Assembly (NCBI GenBank): GCA_024362935.1
Contig: JANCRA010000124.1
Location: forward strand, 744,001 to 808,000
Length of the DNA stretch: 64,000 nt
Source: Setophaga petechia
Lineage: Eukaryota; Chordata; Aves; Passeriformes; Parulidae
Direction: 5' to 3'
The notes below the pieces were generated by a model. It worked only from the letters and a program-made list of their open reading frames with translations, was not told where the DNA came from and did not search any database. Below, in pieces: positions 60,033 to 64,000 of the stretch (within the stretch, counting starts at the first letter, position 1; each line of letters starts with the position of its first letter). A program made the translations under genes and the position numbers.

Positions 60033-62879
60033 CTGATAAGAAAGTAAGGAAAAACTGTCCATATTTAAAAGTGGAATGCAAGCTAGACAGAATCTAGAAT
60101 TCCAGCCTATGCTTCCTTTTCCAGGGCAAAAGAGGTTTGCCTTGTAATTTATCAAAGAGTCAGTTAGTAGGTGGAAAAGTAAGTGTGTTTTAAGTATCAA
60201 ATAGTTTATGGTAAGTTCAGTGAGATCAGAGTGTCTTGACACAAATGTTTTAGAGTAACTTCAACAGTACCATCCCTTTTGCAACACAGAAACTCATATT
60301 TTGCCTGCCTAAAAGTGAGGTTTGATTAAAGCCTCAGGCATCATCTGCATATCCATGTTTCCATTTTCTAGCTATTGCAAAAGGGCTTTGAATGGCAAAT
60401 AACAAAAGACCAAGCTAGTGGGAAGACTTGGTTTTGATGTTTGAGAGACATAGGTAAAGTTGACTTATCAGAGTAAACACCTCCTTTGTTTTGGAAGACT
60501 GTATGAAGCCTGATGAATAGGGGAAATTGTGACATGACAAGAAGCAAGAAAATTCAATATTTGGAATAAAACTTATGGATTTGAAAATACTCCAGTTTTC
60601 AGCTAAACACCTACTTCCAGCACTTAATGAATGTTCTGAAGAAAGAATGCCATGATTAGAGTACAGCCAATGCTTCTCCATTCTGGCGGATTTTTACACG
60701 CTTTGGTGTGACCAGTCTGTGTGGGAAGAGATAGGAGCTGTGCTGTGGGCTGTGGGATGCCTCTGCAGAAGTACCTGGTAGCACAAAGGAGCTCACAGTG
60801 GCACAGAGAGGCACCTGGCAGCACAGAGAGGTCTGTCTGCACCTGACCTTGGGGGCAAGTGCCACTGGGCAGATCCTCATGGGAGAAGAGCCTGTCCAAA
60901 GGTGACAGATGGGTGAAGAGGGTGTGATCACCCCATAGAAGGACATTTAGAAAGCTGACATGGCAACATGGGATAGTTCACATAGTGAGAATTACCATGT
61001 AAGGAAATACCGTGCCTTGAAATAATGTATAAAACCAGATCCTGTCTATCAATTAGTGATTCAGATACCCTGCCAGTCTGAGTTCATGTCTCTGTTGCTG
61101 ACAAGTCTGGACAGTGACATTATCCTGTTTCCTGCTTTTTTGATAGTCAGTTTATAGATAGGTCTGTGTGATTAGGTAAAAGAAAGATCCTAGATTTATG
61201 AAACAGGTTTGAAAACATGACCACAGGAGATGATAAAATTAAGAGACAAGCTAAAGATCACCTAAATTGCTGGGAGTTATAATGTGATAATCTAAAGCAC
61301 ATTATATAGTAACTCATACCTTGGGTTTTCAATAGCTGTACTGAATAGAGACTCCTCCTCTCCTCAGTAGTCTGCCAAACAAGTTGGGAAGATCAAGTTT
61401 GGTACTCCTAACAACTAATGTTCAAGCTGGCCTACAAAGAAAATTGGGCTAGAGGTAAACAAAACTCCTAATGCTTCTCTTTTTCTTCAAACTTCATGGG
61501 ATTTACAAAAGTGGGACAAAACTAATTTAATACAAATTCTTTGCAGGTCAGCTTCTAAAAGATATCCTAATCTTCTCCCTTTGTTCCTTACTTAGCATAG
61601 AACAAGCACAACTGCCAGAAAGTTCAGAAACACTCACTAAACACTCAGCCAGCAAAGCTCGCTTTGCAACCAGCTGACATATGGTCTGGATAAAGATTGA
61701 AAAAAATAAGTAATCCTTGATGTCTCTTGGCTCAGGTAAATAAAATTTCTGTATAGTGTAAAAATGTACTAAATTGCTCTGCCTCTGACCCCTCAGCCTC
61801 ATTTTGAATAATTCAACATGAGCTGAATACGAGTTGACTGTAACTGGGAAATCTTTCTCCTTTGTTCCCTGCGGGGATATTAGTACATAGCAATAAAGAT
61901 GCAACAATCATTAAGAATAGTTTACTACCAGATTAAATTGAACCTACAGAATCTCAGTGTCCTTGTATGCAGCCCAACTGCAGTGAGAAATCAATAGCTT
62001 TTTGCTGATTTTGGCCACCATACTCTTGATCAAAATGGAAAAAGCTTGTGCAATGGGACTGATTCTCCAATGCAAGCTGATTGGTGTGCTGCAGCTTTGG
62101 CAGAAGTCTTAACAATGGTTATACCAGTACATACACTTGGGGAACTGATTAAATGCTTAATTCATGCTAACTGTGAATTTTATATAACTTTGAAACATAG
62201 TTGTTGATTATGGAAGCTGCCTGATACCTGCCTGAAGCTTGGCTTAGCCCTCAGCACACTGCCTGACTCACACCCTTCTTCAGACAGTGGATGACTGTTC
62301 CCTGGAATTGCAGAATCACAAAGCCCATGGACAGTGTGTATGGAAGGTTTTAGTTTTACTTTTTATATTGAAAACATATAAAATTCAGTAGTTTTTCTCC
62401 CACTGTCCTTCAGGTGTATGACCACAATCCTTACATGTATATGTGAGCCAAAGAGACAGAGGGATTTGCTCAGCATTGTACAGTTAAAATGACGGGGACA
62501 TGAGAATTATTACTTAGATTCTAGGAACTTTTGCTGTAATAATGTGTCCTAGATTCCGCATTCATGTCTTTCCCTGCAGCCAGCTGAATCTCTGAATGTG
62601 AAGGCATATAAAATAAAAGTTAAAAAAGGAAAAAAAAATTAAAACCCTAAATCTAGATAGCACAGTTTTTGGTGTTGTGTTTTATCAGGATTTCCATAGT
62701 ACAAACCATAGGACCAAACCAGTGTGACATCCGTGGATCAGGGAATTCTCCCTGGTAGAGAAAAAACCTTACTCTCAAAAAACAAGCCATAGTTTACAAA
62801 CAAGGTAGCTGGTTAGCATCTGGTTTTGGTGCTTTGGTAGCTTACAGTTCTTCAACATAAGAAAGTGATTCAGGTTTTT

Positions 62880-62952
62880 GGTTTGGTTTGGTTTGGTTTG
62901 GTTTGGTTTGGTTTGGTTTGATTTGGTTTGGTTTAGTTTGGTTTGGTTTGGT
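62880..62952. repeat. (GTTTG)n pentanucleotide microsatellite
   Basis: About fifteen GTTTG units with two single-base interruptions (ATTTG and GTTTA). Confidence 0.95.
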
Positions 62953-62970
62953 TGGGGTTTTTGGTTGCAT

Positions 62971-62986
62971 TTGTTTGTTTGTTTGT
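62971..62986. repeat. (TTGT)4 microsatellite
   Basis: Four TTGT units shortly after the pentanucleotide array; the surrounding 62.88-63.04 kb is T/G-rich on the plus strand. Confidence 0.85.
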
Positions 62987-64000
62987 GTTGATGTTTTTGT
63001 TGGGTGTTTTTAGGGGTTTTCTGTTTGATTTTTTTGGGGATGGGAGGGTGCCACTGGCTTTGTTGCTGTTGGTTTTCTAACAGATTACTTTTTCAACCAC
63101 TGATTAGGCTATCCTAGGAGAATATTTTATCAAAGAGCCACAAGAAAGCAAATGACATATCCAACATTATAAGCAAATGTGGGAGCAAGCTTCAAGGTAA
63201 ATTTGAAAAAAACCTTTCATCTGTGAAACTTACCATTTCAGTAATAGTGGACACAGAGGGCTCATTGCAAATACAGTTGGGCAAATAGCCATAAAATTTT
63301 CAAAAGGGTTTCTATGCAGTGTTTTGTAGTGCTGATGTCCACTTCCTTTGAAATAATATAGAACAACATAAAGAACATAAAGGACAACTGGGTGAGAAAG
63401 AGAAAATAATCTTCCAAAATACTGTCAATATCTTAATAAAGAGACAAACTAAATTAGAGTTAGTGATTTTATACTTCCACTTGAAAGAAGTGCAAAACAG
63501 GGTGGTTTTCTGTTCTGACTTATTTGAATTTTTTTTTGATCCAGAAAAGGAATGTTAGTTTTTTCTATTTTTCCACTTCCCACAGAAAGGTAAGGGAAAA
63601 ACAGAACCTTCTATTCCAAATGTAACTACTTAAAAGGTGTCAGTTAGAAGAAAACATATGTGGGACAAACTGCCAATATTTTTTTTTCCTCAGCAGGAAA
63701 AATTGGGCTGGTGTTTTTGAGCAATACTAAGTTGATAACACATAATGCGTACTAATGAGCATCTTCTTGAATCACTCAATGTGTCTCTTTCCTCTTTTTG
63801 ATTGTAGGAAATTGTATTGTTGCAGGGCTTGCAAGGTCTTTCTGCTTGCCGAGAGATTTGTATTTATTTGGCATTTTGTCACTCTCCATATACATAATTA
63901 ATAACCCTACAGCACAGAAAGGTGTGATGCCTCCTTAAAGGATTGTTTTGAGGTCATGATTGTACAATTTACCTTTCCAATATTAACTTTGAAACAGGAA
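62987..64000. other. gene-free stretch to the window end
   Basis: Anonymous AT-rich DNA. No gene or transposon recognised. Confidence 0.5.

Larger units (their letters stand above)
56127..62879. other. gene-free stretch
   Basis: No gene recognised. It contains an E-box palindrome (57184-57201), a T-rich tract (58158-58212), A runs (58699-58711 and 60017-60032), a perfect 10-bp hairpin (59565-59590), and a TATA-like TATAAAA at about 61028 in a segment of unknown origin. Confidence 0.5.

Noticed and set aside
1..64000. CRISPR arrays, operons, bacterial promoters, phage or plasmid modules, tRNA or rRNA genes
   Set aside because: None seen. The sequence is vertebrate in character and the repeats are eukaryotic transposons and microsatellites.

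Overview
The window looks like bird nuclear DNA, most likely from a songbird. It is AT-leaning and CpG-poor, and no protein-coding gene could be recognised on either strand. The lineage call rests on the transposable elements. There are several CR1-type LINE fragments with the typical reverse-transcriptase motifs and a 3' end of the form TTCTATGATTCTG. There is also a solo LTR resembling the avian ERVL type and a second solo LTR resembling songbird ERVK types. The long open frames seen are either pieces of CR1 ORF2 or chance frames, so the segment is best read as intergenic or deep intronic.

Layout: 1-6888 is mostly anonymous DNA with one recent 186-bp tandem duplication (1327-1698). 6889-8300 is an old minus-strand CR1. 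8301-15087 is anonymous. 15088-15615 is the ERVL-like solo LTR, followed closely by a decayed plus-strand CR1 (about 15700-17507) with an internal deletion. 21943-22586 holds two CR1 3' ends placed head to head. 37024-38287 is the least explained structure: diverged direct repeats of 80-90 bp bracket a GC-rich minisatellite and a long imperfect inverted repeat. 38841-41002 is a second large CR1, split by a 647-bp ERVK-like solo LTR with a perfect 6-bp target-site duplication (GACATC). 48175-48618 is another CR1 3' fragment. 55811-56126 is a short CpG-rich block that could be a promoter and first exon on the minus strand. The remainder is unique-looking DNA with microsatellites, homopolymers and several perfect short-loop hairpins.

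No set of genes acts together here. What the window records is transposon history: CR1 insertion, decay by frameshift and CpG transition, then younger LTR insertion and LTR-LTR recombination. The points most worth a second look are the composite repeat at 37.0-38.3 kb, the CpG-rich block at 55.8-56.1 kb, the nested LTR, the near-identical tandem duplications, and the perfect hairpins that look like template-switch events.
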